A DNA stretch of 57,277 nucleotides from Arachnopeziza araneosa (lineage: Eukaryota > Ascomycota > Leotiomycetes > Helotiales > Arachnopezizaceae). Shown here piece by piece: positions 13,288-23,683 of the stretch. Numbering within the stretch: the stretch's first letter is position 1; each line of letters begins with the position of its first letter. Made by a program: the position numbers and the translations under genes. The notes under the pieces are model-generated. The model did not search any database. It was not told the DNA's origin and saw only the letters and a list, made by a program, of their open reading frames with translations. The stretch is from NCBI GenBank assembly GCA_003988855.1, contig QYAI01000158.1:1-57277 (forward strand), written 5' to 3'.

Positions 13288-13557
13288 TACATTGGTGATG
13301 ATGAGTCTGAGAAGAATTCAGGATGGATTTGTAGAAGAAGAGCTTCCAAGATCAAAGTCTGAGACGGGGATGAGATATTGCGGGGCAGCGTGCATGTGAT
13401 GGAGAAAGCTACTAAAACCACGTGGGTATGTGGCGGCCTTATTTGATGAGGCAACAACGAATTTGTAAGCGAGCCTTCAGGAGATGGTACAGATGATATT
13501 CTCATTCACTTCCATATCTTCTTCACCAACAAACTCTTTTCGTTTAATATTGCAACG

Positions 13558-14790
13558 ATGAAGCTCTCCAGGTGGTTGGAATTGCCTGTGGCATTGGCAT
13601 CATTATTAGCTCCGGTCTCGGTTTCTGCAGAGCATACAAGCAATTGGGCCGTTCTGGTATCAACTTCTCGATTCTGGTTCAACTACAGACATCTTGCCAA
13701 TGTCCTTTCATTGTACCGTACCGTCAAGCGACTGGGCATTCCGGACTCACAGATCATTCTCATGCTGCCCGATGACATGGCATGCAATCCACGAAACGCT
13801 TTCCCAGGCACTGTCTACAGTAACGCGGATCGTGCAGTTGATCTCTACGGAGACAATATCGAAGTGGATTATAGAGGCTATGAAGTGACAGTGGAGAGTT
13901 TCATCAGATTATTGACGGATAGGGTGGGAGAGGAGATGCCTAGAAGCAAGAGACTGTTAACGGATGACCGAAGCAACATATTGGTATACATGACTGGACA
14001 TGGAGGCAACGAGTTTTTGAAGTTCCAAGATGCAGAAGAGATTAGCGCCTTCGATTTGGCAGATGCCTTCGAGCAGATGTGGGAAAAGAAAAGGTTGGTC
14101 ATACACTTCCTAGGCTTGGTGAAGTCCTGGTGAAGTCCTAATGAATGTAGATACCACGAGCTTCTCTTTATGATTGATACATGCCAAGCGAACACGATGT
14201 ACAGCAAATTCTACTCACCGAATATCATAGCGACTGGTTCATCGGAAATAGACCAGTCGTCCTACTCCCACCATGCAGACAGCGACATCGGAGTGGCAGT
14301 CATCGATCGATACACCTATTATAATCTGGATTTCCTTGAAACTCAAGTAAGGGAGCCAAGTAGCAAAAAGACTCTAGGGGATTTGTTTGATAGTTACGAC
14401 GAATCTACAATACACTCGGATCCAGGTTTCCGCTGGGATTTATTTGCAGGTGGAGAGCAAGCCGGACGTGAACGATTAGTTATGGACTTTTTTGGCAATG
14501 TACAAAACGTCGAGGTTGACAATGGGAACAATGCTACGGAATGGAAGGAGGACTTGTTAGCCTTGGGGAAAAAGATTGCTGAGTTCAGAGAGAGAGCTGC
14601 TGCTGAGGAAGCTGCAGGGAGAAATGCAACATCACCTGAACCAATACTGGAGAGGTATGTGCCAAAAAAGCTTAGAGCTGCTAAAGTAGAAGTTGATTCG
14701 AATTGGTTTGGAAAGAAGGTGGTTGGTGCCTGGGCTCTTGCTGGTTTCTCACTAGTTTGGTTTGTGGCTTCGCGCCTAGAAGCTGTATGA
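13558..14790 (+). CDS. GPI8: GPI-anchor transamidase catalytic subunit (peptidase C13)
   Basis: Catalytic cysteine-protease subunit of the ER transamidase that cleaves the C-terminal signal of proproteins and attaches a GPI anchor. Exons 13558..14093 and 14151..14790 with a 57-bp intron give 391 residues, close to yeast Gpi8. Signal peptide 1-24 (ends SVSA). The caspase-like core shows NWAVLVSTSRFWFNYRHLAN, the catalytic His148 in MTGHGGNEFLKF, and Cys190 in FMIDTCQANTMY, with a conserved substrate-site region SSYSHHADSDIGV. A C-terminal transmembrane segment (about 367-385, GAWALAGFSLVWFVA) anchors it in the ER membrane. An essential housekeeping gene; intact here. Confidence 0.97.
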
Positions 14791-15161
14791 TAGGAATTTG
14801 ATACCAGTTACGTTGATTTTCTTCGGGCCTTTATTGCTCAGGACCTCGGGCGTTAAGTAAATTGGCTTTCGCGTCTTTTCCGCACTCCATGACGTGGCGT
14901 CTTCACCGAGGCCTTATATTCTTGTGGATACTTTCAACTTGACATTCCTGACCTTCATCTGTAGGCTATATCCATCTGTTGCTCCTTTTTTTCTCTCGAT
15001 TATGGTATGTTCCTGTTGACACCCTTGCATATTTCTATTTTTTCATGTATTACTCTGTCTAAATCCTCTTAAAGGTAACCCTTGGGGGTCCCAACCTTCA
15101 AAATGAGCTAAATATGACATTTCCAACTGGTCATTTGTCATAGGACCCGTCTTCTGCTTAC
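14791..15161. other. intergenic region
   Basis: 371 bp between the convergent GPI8 and DUF7730-like genes. Pyrimidine-rich 3'-flanking sequence; nothing else seen. Confidence 0.4.
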
Positions 15162-16017
15162 CTACCTTCTCAAAGCGCCTCGATAACCACAGATAGCACC
15201 AACTCTTCCAAAGAAGGGAACGATTCGTGCCATATCCTCCCAAATCACCATCTTGGCCTCCGTTTTCTCTTCCCAGAAACCCTTCCAAAAGTCAGCCGTA
15301 CCTCCAGGAACATACACCTCAAAGACCCTCAAACCTTTTAAGTTTGCAAAAAAATTTCTCGCCTGATGCTTCACTGCAAAATCCTCACCTATGATACGAC
15401 CGGTCGTCAAGATTCGGAACTCCTCGAGCAAAGATATCCGCGATTTCTCTGTTGGAAAGTAAGGTGAGGGCATCAGGGCAGCTGCTACTGGTTGTAGAGT
15501 CCAGACTCAGAATGCGGATAGAGGTAAGACGGGAAGCCAGGATAGCGCCTGCAAATGTAGGAATGTCTTTTGGATTGGCGAAATGAAAATATGGCTTCGA
15601 GTACAACAAATCGACGACCTCAGAGTAACTGCTCCGATTAGCTTGCTGCGATGTAATTGATACCCAAGAGAACCCTTACACCTGACGAGATGAACGTAAT
15701 AAACCCATGACGCCCCATTTATTCCCGTGTTCCAGGTCGTAACAGCGCCAGTCTCGAGGCGTAGTCAGATCGCCACGTTTGCAAGGTTGTCCAGTGCTGT
15801 TGACGCTCAAACCATTACAGGCAAGGAACGTAGAGCATGGATAGGTCCAAGAGCAAGGCCGGCCATCGACTTGTTTCTTACAAGGCCAAACACCCATCTT
15901 TTTTCCTGAATAGAAGACATGCAACACATTGCCGTCGCCACAAATCACGAGCTCAAAAATCTGCCGTCGAATCTCAGATGGCAGTTTCGAAAAGAGATGT
16001 GAATTTGTCTGCTGCAC
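15162..16017 (-). CDS. DUF7730-like (F-box-like N-terminus) fungal protein, gene model incomplete
   Basis: The N-terminal block LFSKLPSEIRRQIFELVI and the later LLRSSRQVYSEVVDLLYS plus SRLTSIRILSLDS match the layout of fungal DUF7730 proteins, whose function is unknown. A 51-bp intron (15629..15679, branch gctaatc) joins RQ-VYSEVV cleanly. A second frame change is needed between about 15490 and 15440. A 40-nt gt...ag segment there would connect to the GLRVFEVYVPGG reading frame that ends at 15162, but that donor (gtagca) is weak. The start is unresolved: the open frame continues upstream of 16017 without an ATG, so an upstream exon or a small lesion is likely. It could be a decaying gene. Confidence 0.55.
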
Positions 16018-17114
16018 TGTTTTCTGCTTGGTACGTGAAATCCACCATAACGTTGCGGGATGGTGAAGCGGTATGGTGAGAGCTCTCTTCCGAGTGGGAG
16101 GAAGAGTGTTGGGAGCATATTTTCATCTCGTCTGAGCTTCAACTATGGAAGCGGCGGGAAGCCTAGAGGATCCTGGCTGAACGGATGGAGCAGGGAAGTG
16201 GCTCGATAAGTGTAGAATGCCGAGACTGGGATATGATTACCAAGGAGCCAATACCACGAGAGTATGTAATATAAATAAACATAAGGAGAAAAATGCACTC
16301 TCATAGACCCTTCACAAGAAATACTAGGATTTAGTGGGAGGATGATCTTGGAAGAATGTGGCCCCAACGACATGTCTCAAGAATCAGTCAATATTGAAAA
16401 AACATACCATTTAATCCCTGAGTTATCCGTAAAGTCTTGATTTCAAGAGTACCTGTGCATAACTTCGAAAGGAATACCTACTCTGCTGAGAAGAGCAGCG
16501 AGCGTCTTCAGAGCTTGAGTACGAGACTTCGTAGCAAAATAGGGCATATAGAGATAAATAGGGAGTGGTACTTCTCTGCCACTTGAGGAAATGTGAACTC
16601 GGATGCTTACAATGTTGGGAACCTCACATGGAGGCCGACTTGTAAAGTCATCTTGGCTGTCGACAACCTTTGGAGAATCCTGCATTGACTGGAGCATTCT
16701 GTTGATAGATCTTGAATCTCAATCTGAACCAACTTTCTTTGTTGAGGTATCGACTGAGAATCTTTGGACTCGAATCAATGGTTCAACGAAGAGAACCAGG
16801 TTAACTTAATTTTTTGTCCTTGGTGAAAGGGTCAGTTTGCAGAGTTTGTTCGCGTAGATAGGTGGATTTGACTCGCGACTTCCTCGTCCAGGCACCCAAT
16901 CTGCTTTTAACTCTTTCCAAATCTTTCTTGTCAAACATCCACCACGTCAATATCCACGGAACCTATTTCATCACCACCACCACCTCTAGCTTTGGACACA
17001 AAAGTCTAGCTAATTCCAAAAGAGCATCGGGACCAAAGTAGGCTATTATTTTTCACTAAGACTTCTTGCTGACTTGTGAAGCGCGATTCTCTCTTCGACA
17101 CACACGCAGTCAAG
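16018..17114. other. intergenic region with unassigned reading frames
   Basis: About 1.1 kb between divergent genes. A minus-strand frame at 16443..16697 (84 codons, ATG start) reads somewhat protein-like (VSIRVHISSSGREVPLPIYL) but matches no family I recognise and has no clear exon partners. Otherwise only promoter-like sequence. Confidence 0.35.
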
Positions 17115-18336
17115 ATGGATCCGAGAATTACAACCCCAGTTATCCAGATCCCTGTTGATCACCTCCATGCCCTTCTCAAGTCCATTGAAGACCTCAAGAA
17201 AGAAGTAAAAGCACCGATCGTCCTGGCTCCCGCAGATCAACTCCAAGCACTTCTGGAATCTGTTAGCGACCTCAAAAATGTATTCAAGGAATTGGGAGAG
17301 AAGAACGCGACTGCTATCGATCAACTTCGACATGAAATAACACAACTTAGGCAGTCTGGTATTCCCACACGAAAAGCTTCGGGACCATCGACAAACTCCC
17401 AAAGCAGGTTTCCCCTTTTCTCACAGTTGCCGGAAGAGCTTCGTCGAGAAATATGGATGAATGAACTATACCGGGCGAGAGTTGTTGGTGTCCAGTTTAC
17501 GATATCTCCTGTTACTGGCAATGAAGATTGGCTCACACCTACAGCTCCAGCCACATCTCTTTTAAGAGTCAATAAAGAATCTCGCGCGTTAGCACTTGAA
17601 GTTCTTGCGTCTCACGATAAAACAGTTGCTCCACTTACGCCAGCGCTCTACTTTAATCCTAACGCCGACACGCTTTGGTTGATGAATTATTGTCCAGAAA
17701 CCAACCTTTCTTCTGACCGGGATGAGTGGAAAGAAGGATTTAATATGCACAAAATCGCATTGTCGTATCGTATTTTAAATGACACAGTCAAACATATGGA
17801 ATTTGGCTATGGTATTTCACAGAGCTTTTTCACATTTCTGTATGAGAAGAAGGTTCGCGAAGTCATAATTGTTGTTGGAGGTCCCTTTTTCAAGCTTGAT
17901 TCGATGTCGACACAAATCAAAACCCTTATGGCAAAACCATATCCACAATTTGTCAAGCCAAGACAATTACCTTCGACAATAATGCCTCCAAGCTTTCTTT
18001 TTGAAGCTTTAGAGGAAAGTATCTCGGAAGATAGTCCTGATTACACCCTGCATGAAAATGATTGCTGGACCATTCTAGAATTACACTTGAAGTTCAAGCT
18101 AAAAGATCATCTTACTCAGCTATGTTGGAACTACGAAAATCAGAGCGGTAAATATGCCCTGTTTAATAAGACTCAGTTATTCCTGAAACGAGCTAACGAA
18201 AATTTGAATAACAGATTCTGAAAAGGAAGCAGGGGACCCTCTCCAGGATCTTGCAGTCTCTTTTTACAACGAGGAGTGGAGTGTGCCAGAGTTCCGGTTT
18301 ATGGAGTTAGCAGCTAAGGCGATTCATTATGAATAA
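17115..18336 (+). CDS. 2EXR-domain protein
   Basis: Exons 17115..18147 and 18215..18336 with a 67-bp intron (gtaaat, branch gctaac, aataacag) give 384 residues. Without this intron the frame would stop at 18221. Splicing adds the tail EEWSVPEFRFMELAAK, which resembles the C-termini of the other 2EXR genes here and so supports the model. Residues 15-80 look coiled-coil, with a duplicated pattern around DHLHALLKSIEDLKK and DQLQALLESVSDLKN. The 2EXR domain starts at about residue 99 (FPLFSQLPEELRREIW). Molecular function is unknown; the family is expanded in Helotiales. ATG 17115 is the first in-frame ATG. Confidence 0.88.
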
Positions 18337-18915
18337 ATTTCTGGGTATATTCGGGACGGGTGCAGGATGATTGGGAAATAATTACAGTATATTAGCACAA
18401 AATAGAGCTCCTGTCTAGACACAGTAAGTAATACGCAAGAGAGGAGCAAAGTATCTAGCTGCGCTATAATTATCAATCCCTCTGCCTAAAGTTCGCCTCT
18501 TGTCTTTTTAGTGCTTCGTTGTCCTTTCTCACTTTTTGATATCAGGGCTAATTCTTGCACAAATATAAACTCGTGTGTTGCTCTCAACGTCATGCCATTA
18601 TGCTTCTTTCCGAGGTCCTTCTTACAGCTCCAAACAAGAGAATAGACCAGGTACTTCCGCTAAGTAGGGTTCTAACCAAGAACCAAACAACTTAAGAATT
18701 TGGAATCTCCTAAGATGGCTTGTACTTTCTAAGAGATCCTGTAGTCTAAGCCTATTATGTGAACAAATTAACTCAGAAAGGCTGTTCGTTATGAAAGATC
18801 CAAGGTTAATAAAATGCATTAACCCATTATTTTACAAAGTCTAAAGCCTGCTTTTACTTTCATCAAGACTTTTTTGTCTTTGCCTAGATGTAAGTGTTGA
18901 ATCACTAAAGAATAT
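18337..18915. other. intergenic region
   Basis: About 580 bp of AT-rich sequence 3' of the 2EXR gene. No gene recognised; it leads into the 105-bp tandem repeat. Confidence 0.4.
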
Positions 18916-19268
18916 TTCATTGTTAAAGACCGAAAGGCGGTAAGAGGCAGCAATAAGCTGTATGACAATTTCTAAGCGTTGCTTAGACTCTGAAAATCTG
19001 AAATTTTATAGGATGAGTTTTTCATTGTCAAAGGATTAAAGGCGGTGAGAATTAGCGACAAGCTGTAGCACAGTGTCTAAATGTAACTTAGACTTTGAAT
19101 TTAGGAAAATCAGCGAAAGAAGCTTTTCATTGTTAAAGAACAAAAGCAGTAGGTGGCTACGAGACAGCGAAGTACGGATTCCAAATGTAGCTTGCGCAAT
19201 GGATTTAAGTTCTAGAGGGTTTGTTTTACATGCATAATAACAGAAACGGCCTAAAGTCATTTCATTGT
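18916..19268. repeat. degenerate 105-bp tandem repeat (about 3 copies)
   Basis: TTCATTGT recurs at 18916, 19021 and 19126 (exact 105-bp steps) and again at 19261. Copies 1 and 2 both continue through AAAGGCGGT and share CAAGCTGTA-like and CTTAGACT-like segments at matching offsets. Copy 3 is more diverged. The AGGCGGT core links this array to the 46-bp array at 20471 and to single copies at 19526 and 21271. Confidence 0.7.
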
Positions 19269-19365
19269 CCTGCCTGAGAAAAGACATTCAGCTGCATTCT
19301 AAAGCGCCTAGAAGCTACCCATTCTCTATTGCCTAGCCAGATAATCAAACTGCTCGCCATCTACC

Positions 19366-20357
19366 TCAAAGTGCATCTGGCGCATCCACATCCAAAGAAA
19401 CAGCCTCCAGGAACCAGATCTGCTTATGGAAAGTCCAGGTATTGACAATTTCATCTGAGCCATGCAGACTCCTATATGAGTCCCAGGTTTCAGTAGAATC
19501 TATAAGAGTTAGTCCATTGCCAATAAGGCGGTGTGACAATCAATGGAACTTATTGTCTACACCGAGAAGGAAGAATGAAACGTACCCGAGAAGAACACAG
19601 CTCTCTCCGCCGCACGTTGCGCAATGTAATATTCAACCTGCAGTCTGACCTTCTCCGCCATTCCGCGCCACGTAATGTAGGGACCTTCCTCCGCGGAGAC
19701 CCCATTCTTGAAGAGGAAGTCATGATCGTGGCTGAACATGGCGAGTGGTGTTTGTCTTGGCTCGATCAACTTGATTCCGCGACCCGAATCATATGGTTCA
19801 AGTCCAACGACGAGCGTAAGGCCCTTGATTTCTTGGAAGTGTAGCTGCTCGCAAAGGTTGTAGAATCCGTAGCTGTAAACCTCGTTGCGCCAGTCTTGGT
19901 ACGACATGGCGTATCTCTTCGCGATTGGAAATTGAAGAGCGCAGTCACTATACATATCTCGGAGTGATAGCAGATCGCCGATCCGGTACGGACCACTCTG
20001 TCCTAGGTCTGGCATTCCTCGAAACGCCGAATTGATCTTAACGCGCTTGATCTCGAGCGGGGTTGGCATAAAGAGAATCGTGTCGGTTTGCGGATTGGTA
20101 AAGAAGCCTGGACAATCGTAGAGATACGCATTCGCGCCGCTTAGAATCGTCGTTCGCAAGGTTTCACTTTGAGATCGTGAAAGCTTGCAGAGGGACCGCA
20201 GCGGATCTGATAGGGATCGAACCTCCAGGGTCAACTGGCTGTTGACATAGATTCGCTTAACCACAATCAGTTGTGGAATTTGCGCTACGAATGTCCAAAT
20301 CAACTTTTGAGGTTTATCTTTGAGGTCGCGAAAGGTGACGGTAGAATAGGGCGCCAT
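19366..20357 (-). CDS. divergent 2EXR-like protein
   Basis: Exons 19586..20357 and 19366..19499 with an 86-bp intron (gtacgt, strong branch gactaact, cttatag) give 301 residues. The N-terminus FRDLKDKPQKLIWTFVAQIP keeps the spacing of the 2EXR block (F..L...Q.LIW..A) but lacks the usual LPxELR, so this is a shortened or diverged member. The middle shows the family layout (TDTILFMPTP in the DTLWLV position; IKGLTLVVGLEP in the REVIIVVGG position). The C-terminal exon reads naturally (NTWTFHKQIWFLEAVSLDVD). The intron contains one copy of the AGGCGGT repeat family. Function unknown. Confidence 0.8.
19514..19532. repeat. single AGGCGGT-family repeat inside an intron
   Basis: ATTGCCAATAAGGCGGTGT-like sequence, closely matching ATTGTCAATAGGCGGTGT at 21263. 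It lies within the intron of the 2EXR-like gene. Confidence 0.6.
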
Positions 20358-20470
20358 GGTGAACGTTGTAGAGAGTCAAAGTAAATCTAAACTTGCAGTA
20401 TATAGTCAATATTTACATTTGATAATTACATTTGATAATTACGCGAGGTTTGCACGTGCATAGTGTCTGA

Positions 20471-20655
20471 AGGCGGTGTGGACTCTGGCTTTCTGTAATT
20501 GCATTTACTTATTAGTAGGCGGTGACTACTTTAAGCTTAAGGGAATTGCACTTATTGTGAGTAGGCGGTGTCTACCTTAAGCCTGAGGAAATTGCATCTT
20601 ATTGTCAGTAGGCGGTATAGACTCTGGTTTTCTACAAATTATAGTTTTATAAAGT
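20471..20655. repeat. 46-bp tandem repeat, four copies
   Basis: AGGCGGT begins at 20471, 20517, 20563 and 20610 (steps 46, 46, 47). Each unit runs AGGCGGT, a TCTAC/GACTC box, a CTTAAG/CTGG box, AATTGCA, then TTATT and AGT. The array lies upstream of the 5' end of the 2EXR-like gene at 20357. Confidence 0.8.
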
Positions 20656-20890
20656 AGCTACGCTAGATATTACAGTTGTTAACGTAATTAACAAGTATTG
20701 TAGTGGGGTTCTAGGGTGCATGACATTTTTCGGTCATTTCGCTAGTGGAAGCACGTGTTGAGGACTCTCTATAAAGGAGATCCTATTAAGCACCTACACA
20801 GAAAGCAACACACACAAGGAGAAGATTCATGGAGTACGGAATACAGACAGAAGCAGAAGATTCATAGATATGGAGAAGGAAGAATAGATT
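20656..20890. other. intergenic region upstream of MITE-like copy
   Basis: Contains TATAAAGG near 20771 and the purine-rich word AGAAGATTCAT twice (near 20820 and 20857). No gene. The GGAGAAGATTC repeats and TATA-like box hint at an old element promoter or LTR-like piece, but no paired LTR was found. Confidence 0.35.
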
Positions 20891-21130
20891 GTGTTGTTAC
20901 GAATGGAGATTGATCATACGGATTTTATTGACTGATATTATTTTCTTACTGATTCATTGATTTATCTACTTATTCATTGCTTGCTGTTTATACTGATTTC
21001 TGGTCTTTCGATCACACGGTTTTTGCTTTAGGTTCTTGCTTCAGTTGTTCTTCCGAAATATACATATCGAGAGCAGCTGGAAGCTAACGAGATTCTTATT
21101 TTATTGGCTGCTCCTCCTACCCTCGTACAG
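20891..21130. mobile_element. degenerate MITE-like element, copy 1
   Basis: Aligns by eye along its length with the clearer element at 55509..55710. Shared segments include ATTGATTYATCTACTT, GTTCTTCCGAAATATAC, ATCGAGAGC and TTATTTTATTGGCTGCTCCT, and the right end CCTCGTACAG followed by TA. The left end (TGTTACGAATGGAGAT) is a worn version of TGTACGAGGGGCAGAT. Non-coding. Confidence 0.65.
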
Positions 21131-21257
21131 TATCTAGCGCAAAAAGAAACCTAAACTAGTCCTTCCTAGCAACTACCTTCAAGATCCAATTCTAGTAACA
21201 CGACAACTAGCAATTCTCGTTCTAGCACTCCTAGAGAGAAGTGTTCTGATAACTGTG

Positions 21258-21290
21258 TTTCATTGTCAATAGGCGGTGTCTACTTTAAGT
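21258..21290. repeat. single AGGCGGT-family repeat
   Basis: TTTCATTGTCAATAGGCGGT at 21258 combines the TTCATTGT start of the 105-bp unit with the GTCTACTTTAAG continuation of the 46-bp unit, linking the two arrays. Confidence 0.6.
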
Positions 21291-21361
21291 TTTAAGTTGT
21301 TAACTTTAGCATTTAATTTACTTGACAATTTGGTAACTTGAAGTCAACATGTTTTAGAAAC

Positions 21362-23145
21362 TCAGGGTATCTCGCATACGTCTAAGAAATCCTCAAGACC
21401 CACAACTGGCTCTTGGTTCTTCTCAAACGGAAAGCCGTCTCCATTAGCAATACTATTAGCTACAATCATTGCCAACTTGATTCCCATATCATCTGCTATT
21501 TTATGAAGTCTATCAACAGCCCACTCACATATCATAGGATCAAATCCAGTGCGAGCAGCAATATAAAGTGGCCATATGAGTAGGTTGCCCGTGATGGCCT
21601 TTCGATAACTGCTCTTTTTGGGCCCTTGGATATTTTGAGGTTTAAAACCCAGGAAGAATGGAACACTGGAACAGATATCAAACCCAAGGTGAGCAACAAC
21701 AGAAGTCAAATCTTGAGTTAATTGACTAAAAAGTGAACTGGGATCTTCAATTGCTATTTGTTGTGAATGTTGAAGAACGAGTTCGTGAACCAAGATTTTG
21801 ATGATGCGGTAGTCGTTCCAGATAGCAGCGGTCGAAACGCTACTGTAGACATGATATTCGTTTGAGTATACATCTTCCGGCTTCTCTTCCAAGGTAGTTG
21901 TATGATATTGATACGCTAAGGGCAAGGTAGCGGCCCAGATAGAGAGCTCATTGTCGATTTCCAAAGCGGTAGATATGATCTGCCTCGAGTTTGATAGATC
22001 ACAGGCATTGAAAAAGTAATTACCCTGGGATGATTTCATTCGAAGATCGCAGATTCGACTGCTGATCTGGAATAATCGTGTTGCTGCGGATTTTTCAGCA
22101 TTTTCATACTGGTGCGCAGCTTCTGACAGATCTATAATGTGTTGAGGAACTGCGGTATGTGTCTGCCAGCACCTTATTATCTGTAGAGAGTTTAATATGG
22201 CTTGAGATGACTCTAAACTGTAAAGAGACTCACGATTTGAGCCCTCGCTTGAGCAAATAATTCCTGCCCTAGTTTCGTCTCCAGTTGTTGGTTGCCTCGT
22301 AGTAGGAGCAACTCTTCAGAACCACTAACATGCTGGTCTAATACTTCCATTGACTTTAGACTTGTGCAGTTATTTGTCTGTATACTTTTGTCAAATCCTG
22401 TTGAAGCTTCATGAAGGGATTGACTTACCTCATACAATCCTAGCAAGATGACTGCGATAAGTGTCTGATCTCGTTTTGCTAAAGTCGAATCATGTAAAAG
22501 AATGCTCAGAGCATTGAGCGATGAGCTGTACTTGTTACTTGCATTAAGCATAATAGTGGAGTCCTGATAAAAGTTTGCTAGTCCAGCGGCTCCAATGGCC
22601 ACTACAGCGTCTGAAAGGGAAGCGCTGACACTTTCCTGACGATAAATATCTGTAAGGTATCGAAAATTTCCCCACGAAAATAACTGCTCATTCAGAACGT
22701 AGTTTTTGAAGAAGAAGCATGTAGCTAATTCTTCTTCCATTGGGTTTTGGAGGCAAGAAATGGGGCGGTCGCCTGATAGGTGGTCGAGCACAGGACTTCC
22801 CGGACTACTCGAGAGTGAACTGCTCGAGGGTGGACTAGAATAATCGACAAGGCCTTTTTCCTGTAAGTCGATTTTGATACTAGCTTTCTTTTTTGTTTTG
22901 CTCCCGTTGGCGATAGGCTTTCCGAGTGAGTTTGTGAAGTGTCGAAATGCCCAGTCATCGGGATCTCTGTACCCCATACAAGTCCTGCCGGCTCGGTCAC
23001 ACTGAGAGCAAGATGGCCTTGACATATCACACTGTACTTGTTAGGAAGCTTGAAGAAAAAAATAAAAAAAATGTACGGTACTGACTTTTGTTCGTCGAAG
23101 TCTGCATGGACCGCAAGCTTTACTAGGTTTCCCGCAATAGACCAT
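21362..23145 (-). CDS. Zn2Cys6 transcription factor
   Basis: Exons 23086..23145, 22234..23031 and 21362..22174 give 556 residues. The zinc cluster is split by intron 1 (54 bp) and is complete on joining: Cys11, 14, 21, 28, 31 and 38 (C-x2-C-x6-C-x6-C-x2-C-x6-C), a nuclear GAL4-type DNA-binding domain. A Ser-rich linker leads to a fungal-specific TF domain (FFFKNYVLNEQLFSWGNFRYL, VIAVILLGLYEVSQSLHE-like region). Intron 2 is awkward. The acceptor ...taataag at 22175 keeps the frame open. The stronger acceptor ctacag 8 nt earlier gives a more family-like peptide (RCWQTHTAVPQH) but hits TAG after a CACACA run. A 2-nt CA expansion may therefore have damaged the gene. Target genes unknown; divergent from another Zn2Cys6 gene. 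Confidence 0.82.
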
Positions 23146-23683
23146 GCCGCCTGAGTTCGAGAAATAGACCCCGTCGGGTTTTATTGAGAGTACATTGTGA
23201 AAGTAGGGCCGGGCTTCGATATCAGAAATATGTTCATATTATAGTACATATTTTAAGAATTTGAAGAATGATGCAAATGGTCCCGCTCATCATGGTTTAT
23301 TGGTGGTCGAGTCAAGCATTTGCCTAGCCGAGCTAGGCCGTCAGCGGGAAGACAGTGAACACGAGAACCCTTGCTAATTAGTGTCCGCGACGTGGGCACC
23401 TATTTGGGAAACATGACCCTAGGGATAACTAGCCGGGGAACATCCCATCTTCCAAGTCCTTGATTCAACTGCTGACAAAACATAAAGCAACAACATTGGG
23501 AAGATAATATTAGAATCAGGAGCGAATACGGGAATTGCTCTTTAAGTATTGGCTCAGTGGTCGACTTTAGTGAGGAATCAAGTGTGTGACTGCCCCGCTT
23601 AGGCAAGGTTGAGCAGTGGAGATGCTAAGTAAGACTCTTTTGACAACCCTCACCTGTTTCGAACGTCAATTTTTGGAAATACC
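23146..23683. other. shared divergent promoter region of two Zn2Cys6 genes
   Basis: 538 bp between two head-to-head regulator genes. It holds a palindromic CGG-type site (23323..23340) and no credible gene. Confidence 0.5.
23323..23340. promoter_or_regulatory. candidate Zn2Cys6 binding site
   Basis: CCTAGC-CGA-GCTAGG is a perfect inverted repeat, overlapped by CCG-N7-CCG (23328..23340), a direct repeat of the CGG half-site that zinc-cluster dimers read. It sits between two divergent zinc-cluster genes. Binding is inference. Confidence 0.4.

Noticed and set aside
16443..16697. 84-codon minus-strand frame as a gene
   Set aside because: Somewhat protein-like but no recognisable domain, no splice partners and no support on either side.
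18916..20655. Repeat arrays as CRISPR-like arrays
   Set aside because: Eukaryotic context; contiguous degenerate tandem units rather than constant repeats with unique spacers.
20760..21140. Solo LTR of a Copia-type element
   Set aside because: TGTTGAGGA-like start and TATA box noted, but no second LTR, primer-binding site or coding remnant was found. The right half matches the MITE with inverted repeats better.
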